Source: Isoetes taiwanensis
Taxonomy: Eukaryota > Streptophyta > Lycopodiopsida > Isoetales > Isoetaceae
Assembly: GCA_021234155.1 (NCBI GenBank)
Contig: JAJEKV010000066.1
Span: forward strand, 6,422,800 to 6,486,799
Length of the DNA stretch: 64,000 bases
Direction: 5' to 3'
In this document: positions 1-10,277 of the stretch, piece by piece
Position numbering within the stretch: position 1 is the first letter of the stretch
Layout: the number at the start of each line of letters is the position of its first letter
Notes under the pieces: model-generated
What the model was told of the DNA's origin: nothing
Databases searched by the model: none
The model's input: only the letters and a program-made list of their open reading frames with translations
Program-made: the position numbers and the translations under genes

Positions 1-1482
1 CTTGCGTCCGTCGCCACTAACTTGTCCTTTTCCAGGTCTGGCAGGGTTAAGACGGGGGCGGTTGTCAAAGCTTCCTTCAACAACTCAAATCCTGCTTGGG
101 CTTTCTTGAGCCAATGGTCTGCCCAATTTTTTACTTTCTCCGCCTTTGTCAAGTCTGTCAGTGGGGCTGCTATCTTTGCGAAGTTCTTCACGAACTTCCT
201 GTAATACCCTGCTAGGCCAAGGAAACTTCTGACCTCATGGACGTTCTTTGGTGCCGGCCATTGGATTACTACTTCAATCTTGGCGGGGTCTGTCGAGATT
301 CCTTCTGCCGAAATCACATGACCGAGGTATTCCACCTTCTCTATCGCGAAGTGACACTTCGACAACTTGGCATACAACTGATGCCTCCTTAACTTCTCGA
401 GCACCTTTCTGACGTGCTGAGCATGCTCTTCAATGGATTTACTGTACACCAGAATGTCGTCGAAGAATACTATCACAAAGGTGTCCAAGTATTCCCTGAA
501 GATGTCATTCATGAGTCTCATGAACGTAGCTGGGGTGTTGGATAGCCCAAATGGCATTACGGTGAATTCGTAATGCCCATATCTGGTCCTCTTCTTTTAT
601 TCTGATCTAGTGATAACCTGACCTTAGGTCGATCTTGGAGAAGACCTTTGCCCCTTGGAGCTGATCCATCAAGTCATCAGATCTGGGGAGTGCGTACTTG
701 TTCGTGATGGTGTGTTTGTTCAGTTGCCCGTAATCTATGCACATCCTCAAGCTTCCATCCTTCTTCTTGACAAAGAGGATGGGTGCCCCAAATGGTGAGA
801 CGCTCGATCTGATGAAGCCCAGATCGAGCAATTCTTGTAACTGCTTCTTTAACTCCGTAAGTTCATGTGTGGTCATTCTATATGGGGCCTTGCTCGTCGG
901 CTTGGTCCCTGGTTCGAGTGCTATCTCACACTCTACTCCCCTGTAAGGAGGAAGCTTCTCGATCTCATCTGGAAAGAGATCGTGGAACTCCGTGATCAAG
1001 TTGGCGATTTGCTTGGCCAACTTGCTGAGCACTTTGTCTTCTTTGCTTCCCTCCGACTCGGGTTCCTCAATCTCGAGTTTGAAGATGTATGCTACCTGCT
1101 CGCTCTTTATAGATTTGAGCAGCTTCTTAACAGACATACACTGCATGATGGGAGTAACTTCTTTACCTGTGATCTCAATGGCTTTGCCGTCGGGCGTTGG
1201 GAAGGTCACCTTCCGCTTTCCACAATCAATGATGGCCCCTGCTGGTCCAAGGTACTCCATTCCAACGATCAAGTCATATTTGCCAATGCCCATTACTTCT
1301 GCCCCCATCTGGATATTAATCCCTGGCAAGTCGATGTCGAAGTTGATCCTTTTTCCAGCTGTATGTCTTACTGCTCCACTTGCCAAGATTACGGGTCTTG
1401 GTTTGGACTTTAGGGGTTTCAATTTCAACATTTCAACCATCCTCGGGGATGCGAAGTTATGGCTACTTCCGGAGTCTATCAA
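1..1482 (-). pseudogene. Ty3/gypsy pol remnant: protease and reverse transcriptase, entering RNase H at the window edge
   Basis: Reading leftwards on the minus strand, this encodes the pol part of a Ty3/gypsy retrotransposon. The retropepsin active site reads IDSGSSHNF near 1480. The RT fingers read [20 protein letters not shown], followed by KIDLRSGYH. The RT then continues as [20 protein letters not shown] and the catalytic box [12 protein letters not shown] near 440-475, then the LGHVIS and [10 protein letters not shown] motifs, and the start of RNase H at the left edge, where it is cut by the window. Two lesions are visible: an in-frame TAG at 607-609 where Gln normally follows GYH, and just after it a short deletion plus frame change that removes the residues between the KEED and RYGHYEF motifs. 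It is therefore inactive. Gag remnants lie directly upstream. The family assignment rests on RT and protease motifs; the lineage cannot be fixed without integrase. Confidence 0.93.
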
Positions 1483-1547
1483 GACTATGAAGGACTTGGC
1501 CTTTGCCTTCCCTACTGTGGCGTGATTACCTTATAATGGGTCTCCGC

Positions 1548-2850
1548 CTATTCTGTATCTATAGCAGCGAAGATGTGGCACTCACCCTGAATGTAATCGC
1601 GTGCCTCCTCGCCGTCCTCGTCTGACGGAGTGTCCCATCCGCCCAATTCTGCCAGTGCTGAGCTCATAACAAATGGGCGTTTCGCGTTTCGGTGGTCTCC
1701 GTACTGGAAACATCTAAAGCGAGCCGCTTCTCTATGCATTCACGCCTTCTCCTTGGGCATCGCTTTAAGAAGGACCGTCTGGCTTTCGTAATTGGAACCT
1801 TCTGTTTGTCTTTGAAGGACACACTTTGTTTCTGTTGTTTCCCCAGTTTGCTATTGTATGGGGACTTTCTTTGGATTTGGGCTGGCTGCCCCTAGGAATT
1901 TTAGCTCCCTGTTGCTTTCCCTCTATCCTGATAGTAAGACTGCCTCTGTGCGCTGTTCTGCGGCCCCGATCCTTGCAAACTAATTGCTTTGGATTCTGCT
2001 TCCGATACTGTTTTAGGGTCAATTGCTCTTACGAGCTTCCGGATTTCCTCGTTCAGTCCTTCGATGTAGCTTTCCACTGCGTGTTTCTCACTCAGCTTAG
2101 GCACATCTGATCTTAGCCTCATGAACTCTTGATTGTACTTCGCGCAGTCTTGTACCCTAGCGCAATCGTAGAACTGCTGCATCATATTAAAACTTGTGTT
2201 CCCGAGGAACATAGTGGTTCTTAAGCTTTTGAGAACTTCTTAAATCGGCATGCATCCTGCTCAACCCATGGGCTTTGGCATAGCCCTTCCACCATATGCG
2301 TCGCGGCCCCCTTCGGGTTGGTACGTCGCCACCCGTGCTTTGTCCTTATCCTTCATTAAAGTAGGCATTGCCATACTCGTTCATTTAGTCGAGCCATGCC
2401 TCGCCTCTAAATGGGATCTGTTCTCGCCCAGAAGCTGTTCGGTTCCGGGCTTTCCATACATTGCCCAGTGCTGAGTCCACCTTCTTCTGGTAGTCCAGGG
2501 CCTTAGTGTCCTTCTGTCTGCCGTCTCTACGGTCCAGCGCCTGTTCGGTCTCTTTCTCGGACTCAGAATCCGAGGTCGAGCTTGAGTCGGAGGCCTCTGT
2601 GCTAGGGGACCTCCTTCTCTTATTCCTCTTCTTGTCTTTCCCCGACTTTCGGGGTGTCGTTTGTGGCCCGGATGATGCTTGGGCTGCTAGTAGAGCCTTT
2701 ATCTGGTCCAGCTCTATTCGCATCTGCGACATCTCCTCTTCCGGGGTTAGGGGACCATATCCTTCGAACAGGTTCCTTTGAAGGGGTTGTCTGTCAGGAG
2801 TCTGTTGGGCCTTCTGTTTTGTTCGACCGTTCGTTGTTCTCTATCTGCAC
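1548..2850 (-). pseudogene. Ty3/gypsy gag remnant with degenerate zinc knuckle
   Basis: This is the gag region of the element whose pol follows at 1-1482. The N-terminal part (about 2840-2385) is a charged, Ser-rich stretch with a coiled-coil-like start (MSQMRIELDQIKALLAAQ) and a basic patch (KSGKDKKRNKRRR). The capsid part (2212-1901) has the typical retrotransposon gag pattern, with FYDCARVQDCAKYNQEFMRL followed by SEKHAVESYIEGLNEEIR. The nucleocapsid knuckle near 1725-1690 reads CFQYGDHRNAKRP, where two of the zinc ligands have been lost. The three parts lie in different frames with stops between them, so the gene is decayed. No LTR or primer binding site is recognisable to the right of 2850, so the element is truncated there. 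In the frame upstream of the first Met (2831-2808) the residues GRTKQKA resemble the H3 tail; see findings. Confidence 0.85.
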
Positions 2851-3580
2851 ACACAGTTGGTTATGGCTATACGGTTAGTTTTATTTGTTCTCTTGCATTA
2901 TATATGATGTTGGTATAGTTGTGGAGCAAAAATTCATCAACAAAACATTTAAAGTGCAAAAAGAAGTTATATTCATATCCTTTATTATAAAGTTTTAGTG
3001 TATGTCATGCATAAAACCCTAAAACTTTCCGACGGCCAAGATTCGATTAACAACTTGGACGGTCCAAGATAGCCTTTTCTTCTTGCTCTAGCGATCTAGG
3101 GCTTCCTCGGCTATGGCGATCTAGGGCTTCCTCGGCTATGGCAGGGCAGGGCAAAGTCTGCAACAGCCATCCGCTTCTTCAAATCGAAAAAGCTCGGCAT
3201 CACCATCCGATTCTTCAAATTCGGCTTTACACATTCTGGATGATTCATATCTGAATCGACAAGACCAAATTCATGCCTGAGTGGCTTTCTAGCGGATGAT
3301 TCTCATAGAGCAAGGCGATGAGTTGCTGCAAGGTGCATTCTATGCTAGCACTAGGTTTTAATCTTCATTAGACATGAGTTCGAACTTCTGTATGCTTGCT
3401 CTGCAGTCATTGAATCCTATTGATGCTTCATGTGGTCTACTCTGCCATGAGGCATTTACAAGGTTTTTGACAAGTTCGATACTTGCATGTGTGTTTAGCT
3501 TAGACATGCAGTAAAATAATCTTCTGTATTTTCAAGGATGTGCAAACTTTCTGGCATGCTATGAAAGATTTGTTTTACAG
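2851..3580. other. Non-coding stretch with a 25-bp perfect tandem repeat
   Basis: No convincing coding sequence. A perfect 25-bp unit is repeated twice in tandem at 3091-3115 and 3116-3140. The stretch before 3580 ends in a good 3' splice site (TTTTACAG at 3573-3580) that belongs to the phosphatase exon that follows. Confidence 0.6.
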
Positions 3581-3694
3581 TATAAAACAAAATATTATTA
3601 CAAACTTGGTTATGGGGACTCTGCCTGCGAGTTCTGGTTTATTACACCTCCAGAAGTAGATCCAGATGCTACTCATACTTTTGGCATTATCGGG
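3581..3694 (+). pseudogene. Purple acid phosphatase exon fragment
   Basis: Thirty-eight codons translate to a segment typical of plant purple acid phosphatases: YKTKYYYKLG, then ACEFWFITPPEVDPDATHTF and GIIG. In the family this joins the N-terminal fibronectin-like domain to the metallophosphoesterase domain, and GIIG is normally followed directly by the metal-binding GDLGQ motif. Here the sequence breaks at that point: 3694 onward looks like a short deletion and frameshift (GQA can be read in another frame), so the metal-binding residues are lost. The exon is preceded by an intact 3' splice acceptor ending at 3580, so it was taken from genomic DNA rather than from a spliced mRNA. No other phosphatase exon was recognised nearby. 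It lies 2.4 kb before a Helitron-type 3' end and is best read as a captured gene fragment. Confidence 0.78.
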
Positions 3695-4162
3695 CCAAGC
3701 CTGTCTGATGGGAGACGTCCTGAAACTATCCATATCTCAATGTTCTGTATGAATTCAAAGGTATTTCTAGCAGATAACAGGCTAGATTTATTCTAGCAAC
3801 ATGCGCTCTGCCATTAACATATTGTTTTTATAATCCTTCTGTAATAAGTCTTAGAGTGGGTTTTAGAACACTCACAAGTCTCATGCTCTCATTCTTATAG
3901 GAATTATTGCCCGGAATAGTGCAGGCAGATTGAGCCTTGAGGAGGCATAAGCTTTATAGGTTGCGCAGTTGCTCCATTTTGTCAGTGCTACAAATCATGT
4001 GCAAATGAAACCCAGCAATGTCTGAAGTATGTATAGCGAATTTCATATGTTTAGTGCAAAGTATTTGAACCGAAGATGAAAAATAGATGAGCCGATGTTG
4101 GTTTTCTTTAAGCAGAGATTGCCACTGCTTTGCAAGATGCACATCCAGTTTTATATTCGTTA

Positions 4163-4715
4163 AGGTATGGAGCTAAGGATATTTTCGATTTGTGTAGATA
4201 CACAAGGCAGAGGGCAGTGCATAGTAAAGAGGATGACAAGTCAGTTTTTCACAAAGAGCTACTACAAAGGGAAGGTTTTTGCTACTAACTGCAGCTGCAC
4301 ATTACCGCTAATTTTGATTGCATTAAGTGGTCGTATATCAAGCTTTGTGGTGCTTTTTTTTGGTTGAAACACATTATGCTTCATGTCATGCAGCTGCATC
4401 TATGTTTTTTGCTTCAATATCCCTTTGATTGCTTTTTGCAGATCCGGTTCTTCGTTAGGGTATGGAGCTCAAGGATATCTTCGATTTGTATAGATACACA
4501 AGGCAAGGGCAGTGCATAGAAAGGGCATGACAAGTCAATTTTTTACAAAGAGTTGCCACAAAGGGAAGGTTTTTGCTACTATCTGCAGCTGCACATGGCC
4601 GTATATCAAGCTTTGTGGTGCTTTTTTTTGGTTGAAACACATTGTGCTCCATGTCATGCAGCTGCATCTATGTTTTTGCTTCAATATCCCTTTGATTGCT
4701 TTTTGTAGCATTCAA
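4163..4715 (+). repeat. Tandem duplication, unit about 296 bp
   Basis: Two diverged copies lie head to tail at about 4163-4440 and 4459-4710. Both begin TATGGAGCT, continue with a segment around GATACACAAGGCA, contain AAGGGAAGGTTTTTGCTACTA, and end in TATCCCTTTGATTGCTTTTTG. The start of each copy could be read as a short exon (ELKDIFDLYRYTRQ in the second copy), but stops follow at once. No function can be assigned. Between 3700 and 4160 and between 4715 and 5090 I see no genes. Confidence 0.8.
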
Positions 4716-5090
4716 AATGATATATTTTACTATTAGAGTCGATAGGTTATTTAAGGTTATTTAAGGCAGTGACGCGTGAGATGTTATGGGAATCTAATTC
4801 TTGGAGACATTTATTCTATTGTTGAAGATAGCTACAATCCAGGCTTTAACATGTAAATTCAGCCTTTAACATGTTGTACATGATGTAAATTTCACAAGTT
4901 ATTCAATTTTCAAAAAATCATAACAACCACCTATGCATAGATGCATTATATTCCACCTTCATGTTATAGGTTTTCATGGTATTGCTTTTCATGGTATTGC
5001 TGAAAGAAATGCCCCCCAAGTCCAAACTTTTGAAAATGGCCCGCAAGTCCAAACTTTTGAAAAGTGGAAACGTGTGTGTATACAAAAGCT

Positions 5091-5150
5091 AGGAAATTCC
5101 ATAACAAAAGTAAGTCACCTAGGAAATTCCATAACAAAAGTAAGTCACCT
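5091..5150. repeat. Perfect 30-bp tandem repeat, two copies
   Basis: The 30-bp unit that starts AGGAAATTCC and ends GTAAGTCACCT is repeated exactly at 5091-5120 and 5121-5150. A related double occurrence of CAAGTCCAAACTTTTGAAAA lies just before it (5010-5065). The flanking 5150-6050 is AT-rich and holds no recognisable gene. Confidence 0.85.
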
Positions 5151-6054
5151 GGCCATAATTGTCACATGTTTCATAGGGCTTTCAATACCTTCTCTTTTAG
5201 TCTAACGATTAAGACTTATAGTGCAAATTTGTAATAAGAAAGCAAAAAGGCATACAAAAGGAGTATCATAGGCCACTCCACTACCATGGGCCACTCAATT
5301 GTATACAACTCAAATGGTTTAAATGGACAAAATTCTAAGATCTACTTACATAGCAGCACAACATCATACGCAATGGTGCCCCCTCCCAACCCAAAATAAA
5401 TAGTATAAAATGGAACGCCCATCAACATTTACAAGTCTCCACATTTGAAGGCATTTTTCCAAGAACTTTGAACATTTATCTCTAGGAATTGAAGCGTGTA
5501 ACTTTAGGAATTGAAGCATATATTTGAAGGCATTTTGTCCCTAGACAATGGAAGTCTATATTATAGTCATTATTAATGGCGAATTTGCATAATCAATTCT
5601 CTATTGTTTACGAAATAAATAAATAACTTGCTTCTATGCAACCTAGGCATGAGTGTAAGTTGCCGTAACTCAAATAGACTAAAGTATTAACATGACTATA
5701 ATAGTACAGTTGGGACATAAGCAAAGGAGAATGTTGCTATTGTCCATGATACATTTGAGGACCGTTGCTGACTAGATAAGAAGGTTTTTTAAGGAATACT
5801 TTAATAGCATAATTGGGTTCTTATAGCGATTGAATCAGAGCTTAAATTGAGGCATAGAATTAAATCAGGCTTATAATTTACACGTTTTTAGCTTATGCCC
5901 AGCAATGCACAATGCCTTAACTTACCCCTCTAATACTTTTTGGTCATCAATAGGGTCCAAATGTAACCCAACGGCTTGGTTACAAAAACTGGATTATCGC
6001 TACACATTTTTCTCATTTGAGCCAAAACATTGACAGGCTCCCAACTTAACTTAT

Positions 6055-6082
6055 GCCCAGCAACGCTGGGCACCATTACTAG
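6055..6082 (+). mobile_element. Helitron-type 3' terminus
   Basis: A 7-bp stem GCCCAGC / GCTGGGC with loop AAC is followed seven bases later by CTAG and then T. This is the known 3' end layout of plant Helitrons (GC-rich hairpin, short spacer, CTRR, insertion before T). A second terminus of the same design ends at 7999. The 5' end could not be located; if the element runs left, it could contain the phosphatase exon at 3581. Confidence 0.62.
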
Positions 6083-6262
6083 TGAATAAATGTGCACATG
6101 AATAAATGTGCACACACTTGCAAGTTGCCCCCTAGGGTGCTACTTGCTTAGCTAAACGTCGGCGTACACATTGATCGGGATGGCGTGTACGCGTGACGAG
6201 GCAGTACAGTATACGAGGCAGTGTACGCGGGACGAGGCAGTACAGTATACAACATGTTTCAA
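6083..6262 (+). repeat. LTR 5'-end fragment, preceded by a 16-bp duplication
   Basis: From 6107 the sequence TGTGCACACACTTGCAAG and the following GTTGCCCCCTAGGG match the start of the plus-strand LTR at 13620 (TGTGCACACCTTTGCAAG...). Similarity continues loosely through the CGTCGG and GGGATGGCGTGT segments to about 6200 and then fades. The 16 bp TGAATAAATGTGCACA occurs twice in tandem at 6083-6098 and 6099-6114, so the LTR start was duplicated immediately after the Helitron end. A local tandem around GACGAGGCAGTACAGTATAC follows at 6196-6260. Confidence 0.6.
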
Positions 6263-7058
6263 CATTGATTTCCGCCAGATTTGGAGGAAAAATCAGGGTT
6301 GGCAAAGCACATTTAAAGGAAACAACAATATGACACCAAGCCTACATCTGCAACTATCATTGCAATCTTGCATCTGCAACTATCACTTCAAGTCTCTCTC
6401 ATACTTGCTGCAAAGGTGAGGTTCAACTGCTGTAGTAAAAGTCGTTTGTAAGTTGTAGTTACATGTACAATAGTCTCTTTGTTTGAGGCTTAAAAGGAAC
6501 AGAGCTATATGCATCAAATCTCTCAATACTTTTTCAAAGGTGTAGTTTAAATGATGTAATTGTATGTGCATGTCTTTCTGTTTGACTTAAAAGAAAACAT
6601 GAATATCATCGGGAATACTAAGAGGTGAGAGCAGAATGGAGCTATATGCGTCAAATCTCTCAATACTTATGCAAAGGTGTGAAGTTTAAATGTTGTAGTT
6701 ATATGCGCAATATTCCCCCTCTTTGACCTGAAAAAATAGACCTGTATGCAATTCTCAAAATCAATAGTATAGACTCAACATTTATAAATTGGTCACAAGA
6801 ACCTTTTCTTTATCCATATAATCCGCATTCTAGAATCTCATACCTTTGCAAAGGTGGTGATGCTTTATCGATTCTACTCCCAAACATGCAAGATCGCCCT
6901 TAAATTTTTCAAACACTGCATTATACATAAGGCTTTGCATGAATTGCCTTCCCATGAGCTCAAACCACTTATAGTTGGAAACCCATTCAAATAAACCTTC
7001 ATTGGACTTATTGTCTGCAGAGCAAAAATAGATAGGGTTGTACAACTGCTTAGCATAT
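6263..7058. other. AT-rich non-coding stretch with an internal duplication
   Basis: No gene recognised. Related segments around GCATCAAATCTCTCAATACTT recur at about 6512 and 6648, pointing to an old tandem duplication of roughly 140 bp. The rest is featureless. Confidence 0.5.
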
Positions 7059-7205
7059 GTTGATTTTGACGATTTTATTGTTGTGAAGCGAGAGGTTGCT
7101 ATAGTAGATGAAGCATTCGATGAGTTTTTATCATTAGATCCACATTGTCAGCCATGCAATTGTGAACTATTAGCTCATGGCGCCATACTTCTGTATAAAA
7201 AATAG
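7059..7205 (+). pseudogene. Possible captured exon of unknown gene
   Basis: A 48-codon open stretch reads VDFDDFIVVKREVAIVDEAF and later DPHCQPCNCELLAHGA before a stop. Its amino-acid composition is more protein-like than the surroundings, but it has no start codon, is short, and matches no family I recognise. It lies inside the segment that ends with the Helitron-type terminus at 7999, so capture by that element is possible. This is weak evidence. Confidence 0.2.
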
Positions 7206-7971
7206 TTACAAGTATTGTCAAAGGATTTGGCAAAAAGCAAGGATACTAATGATTTTCAAAGAATGTGTTAACATGAGATGAAATTGGTTTAGAAGAATTA
7301 ATGGTAGGAGGTGTGGTGTTAAGTGCTCGGAGTTGTGGCATTAAGTGTCTGCAATACTGGCTTACGTGCCCAGAGCATTCTTGGCTTATGCAATCTTTTT
7401 ATATGATGGGAATTCCCACAGTTATTGCATAAATGTGCAAAGTGGATGATGAAGCCACAAATGGATTATAGTTTACTAGAAACTTGCCAAGCTTTGAGGT
7501 AAACCACTAGGAGTCATTTATTTATCCGTAGAAGAATATACGATCCAATGGACCCCACTGTATGCTGGCTTAAATTACCCAAGTTAATTTAAATGGAACG
7601 TGAACATTAGAAGGAGGACAAGTAGTTAAAACTGTTGAAGACTTCTCATTTAACTCAAAACTACAGATCAATTATATTTGTCAAGTTTAAGGTCAAATAA
7701 AAATAATTTAAACCTCTTTTAGCTACCTAAATTGACTCTAGCATTTTGCATGGATGAATGTAGACATCTCCAATAAGCTTTACAGTGGTTCAAATCCAAA
7801 CCCAATAAGACAGAATGACTTGAGTCCGACTTTACCATACGCACAAGATCTATAGAATGAACTATATGCAAATGAATCTTAAAAAGTTCTTCTATATTAC
7901 CTTGCCCTTCCAAGCCACATTGTCTATTCTAGCCCGCAATGAAACAACCACCACTAAAAAATTGTTACTAA

Positions 7972-7999
7972 GCCCGGCAACGCCGGGCGCCATAGCTAG
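7972..7999 (+). mobile_element. Helitron-type 3' terminus
   Basis: The stem GCCCGGC / GCCGGGC with loop AAC is followed after seven bases (GCCATAG) by CTAG and T. The hairpin, loop, 7-nt spacer and CTAG|T match the terminus ending at 6082, so both belong to one family in the same orientation. The 5' end was not found. The element ends 48 bp before the stop codon of the next gene on the opposite strand, so it may have cut off sequence downstream of that gene. Confidence 0.68.
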
Positions 8000-8047
8000 T
8001 TATATAATATGTTAATACAAAAAGGCTTCCGGGATCAAGATTCCTAA

Positions 8048-9605
8048 CTATTCTTGATATCGCCGGTAGGATGGATTATCCTCTAGGAACTTCTTCACTT
8101 GGGCTGTTCCCACTGAATGACCTAAGTTCCTAAGGACGTTGACTGAAGATCCCCCCTGCAAAGCTCTCGCCAACTCTTCTATCCTGCGCTCGGAGGTATA
8201 GGCGGCGGTCACTGCTAGTCTTCCCTGCTGTCTGTAAGGTATGGCGAAGTCAAAAACATCGAGTGCTACCGCTCTCTTCACCAGGATGGCATACTCGGTG
8301 TTGAGGGGTAGCCGAGCATGCCGGCCAAAGCCTGAGAGCGCATTTAGCATTGATACTCCTTCCTCGCCCCTGGGGGTGAATTTGTGGTGAATTACCGCTA
8401 TTCTTCCATCCGTCAGCAGGGGAAGGTAATACCGCAACGACTTGTCGTTGCGTGACGGGTCCTCGCCCGCTCGGCCTCCAGTATCTGCCCGCATAGTCAT
8501 CGACCTCCACCGTGACGAGCTTCCTGTAGTCTCTGACTGTTGCTGAAGCTCTCCTGAGGTCGAACTCGCCTCTTCTCTTCTGGGGAGGCGTTGCCGAAGA
8601 GCTTGCCGTTAAGATGTTCGAGATCGCGTGGCGGATCCCCATTTGTTCCTGTAGAGCAAGGAACTCTTCCTCCGTCGGTAGTTGGTCTGCCTCCATAATC
8701 TGCCTGATGTTGCTGTAGGCTTGGATATCGGAGGTCGACTCTCCCGTATAAGTGTCGGCTTCCCTTACTTGGAGTGGGAAGTCGGAGGTTCCTCGGACGA
8801 TGAAGTCTTCCAGGTCCGTTCTCCGGAGTTGGTGCAGCAACTCGTCAGGTCGATACTCCCTTTCTCTGCACTCCGGGAGGTTTTGGATGTCGCTTAGGAG
8901 CAAAAATTCTTCGCCCTCGACAATGATGGGGGCTAGGCTTGTGATGCCTAGTCCAAGGGGTGGCGCGATCCTAAGAGTTTGCCGGCTCCTTTCGAAGTCT
9001 TGCCACGCTTGTTCTGCTTGCCGCTGCTCTTCCGCTGGGTCGAGCTCGACGTAGTCTTCATCCTCTTCTTCTGACTCCTCGTCTTCTTCTTTTCCTTCTT
9101 GCTCCTGTTCGTACTGCGTAAGGAGCTGTTGTGCGGCTGCTGTGGCTAATGGGTTTACGTCCATGGGTGGGATGGAGGTTTCTCCCATGGGGTTCTCGGC
9201 ACGGTGGGTAAGAAAAATTGCTAGGGTAGTGTTGAAAGAGAAGTATTTGGTCCTGTTGACAGTCAGGACCATTGGCTCGGGCGTGCGCTGGGCCTTGTTT
9301 GTGAGATACTTGGCAATGTTTGGAACATCGCCTAAGGCTGCTTGAAGGGATTGCCTAGGAACAAAGTAGCCTACGCAAGGTGGAAGCTGCACTAGTGATG
9401 GCTCTACCCTAGCTTGAAATTCAGACAGGACTCTGCTATAGGCTGGGGTTGTGTGCAAGGTTGCTTGGACATCTATCTCCTTCCGGAAGACACGGAAGAT
9501 CTCATCGATGTCAGCCTCGGCAGCATGAGCGCTGGCGCTGTACCATCTGCGGAAATCAGAGGTTGCCATGAGTTTAGTGAGGAAGAGAGTAGCAAACGGT
9601 TGCAA
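8048..9605 (-). CDS. Unrecognised protein, partner of the H3-like gene; two overlapping frames
   Basis: This is a long minus-strand coding region in the same orientation as the H3-like gene upstream. The first frame runs from Met at 9605, or more conservatively from MATSDFRRWY at 9569, to 8250. The second runs on to the stop at 8048. The frames overlap at 8250-8500, and protein-like sequence passes from YRKLVTVEVDDYAG in the first to SLRYYLPLLTDGRIAVIHHK in the second. One indel or a programmed shift around 8440-8500 is therefore needed; I saw no convincing intron. Features: a Glu-rich acidic block in the middle (EGKEEDEESEEEDEDYVELD), Arg-rich stretches around it, and a hydrophobic, better-ordered C-terminal part with ALSGFGRHARLPLNTEYAIL. 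No signal peptide or membrane segment. I do not recognise a family. A TATA box (9683-9692) and two 67-bp quasi-palindromes lie upstream. It could encode a structural or DNA-binding partner of the H3-like protein, but that is only inference from context. Confidence 0.68.
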
Positions 9606-9670
9606 GAGCGCCTCAGGGAGCTGAAAAATCGGCTAAGGGGGCATGAGCAAACTTGTAGGGTGCTACGTGT

Positions 9671-9692
9671 GAAATGAGGGACCTATTTATAG
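9671..9692 (-). promoter_or_regulatory. TATA box and putative initiator of the 8.0-9.6 kb gene
   Basis: On the minus strand CTATAAATAG (9692-9683) is followed closely by CCCTCATTTC (9680-9671), about 65-110 bp before the candidate start codons. The H3-like gene has the same TATA decamer and a similar CCTCATTT motif at a similar spacing, so this looks like a shared core promoter. Confidence 0.6.
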
Positions 9693-9883
9693 AAAAGAGG
9701 AAAAACCTAATTTTTTGGGTGACTTGGAAAATTTCTGGGGTTCGGCAATTCTAGTCTATACTGAGGTCAGAATGGGAATTGGAAGACTAATTTAAGGGTT
9801 TGGGCATGACTGGATTACCTAAAGATGTTAATACAACAGGTTGAAGATCATTTGGACAAGTTCTGTTGAAAAAATGGTAGGAG

Positions 9884-9950
9884 GTCTCACAGCTAGCGCC
9901 TCGCTCAAAAACTACACTTTAGTTTCTTGACCAGGCGCGACGTGTGAGAC
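9884..9950. promoter_or_regulatory. 67-bp quasi-palindrome, copy 1
   Basis: The outer arms are GTCTCACA and TGTGAGAC, the inner arms GCGCCT and AGGCGC, with an A/T palindrome resembling AAACTAAAGTTTAGTTT at the centre (one base altered here). This is the copy nearest to the 8.0-9.6 kb gene. The next copy starts 185 bp further upstream. Confidence 0.85.
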
Positions 9951-10068
9951 ATCAGTCCCATTTTGATCAAAACGTGTCCAATTTAGGTAAATTAAGGGTG
10001 TAAAGATGACGGACTCATCAAATCAGATAGAATTGACCCCTTATTTGGTCAATTTGGGGCTGTTCAAG

Positions 10069-10135
10069 GTCTCACAGCTAGCGCCTCGTCCAAAAACTAA
10101 AGTTTAGTTTCTTGACCAGGCGCGACCTGTGAGAC
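10069..10135. promoter_or_regulatory. 67-bp quasi-palindrome, copy 2
   Basis: It has the same layout as copy 1: GTCTCACAGCTAGCGCC, then the central AAACTAAAGTTTAGTTT, then ACCAGGCGCGACC and TGTGAGAC. It lies between the stop codon of the H3-like gene and the promoter of the following gene, and could serve either end. Confidence 0.85.
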
Positions 10136-10277
10136 ATCACACCTTTCGGTCTGCAAATGTCCTATTTCACTAAAACAAAAACTAGATCTTGCTAATTTGT
10201 CCTAATTAAACAAGTTCAGACACATAAAGTACTCAAAATTGATTATATTAAAAAAAAATTAACTATTTACAAAATGT

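Noticed and set aside
865-1525. Plus-strand open frames across the pol remnant
   Set aside because: Antisense to protease/RT motifs on the minus strand; no domain of their own.
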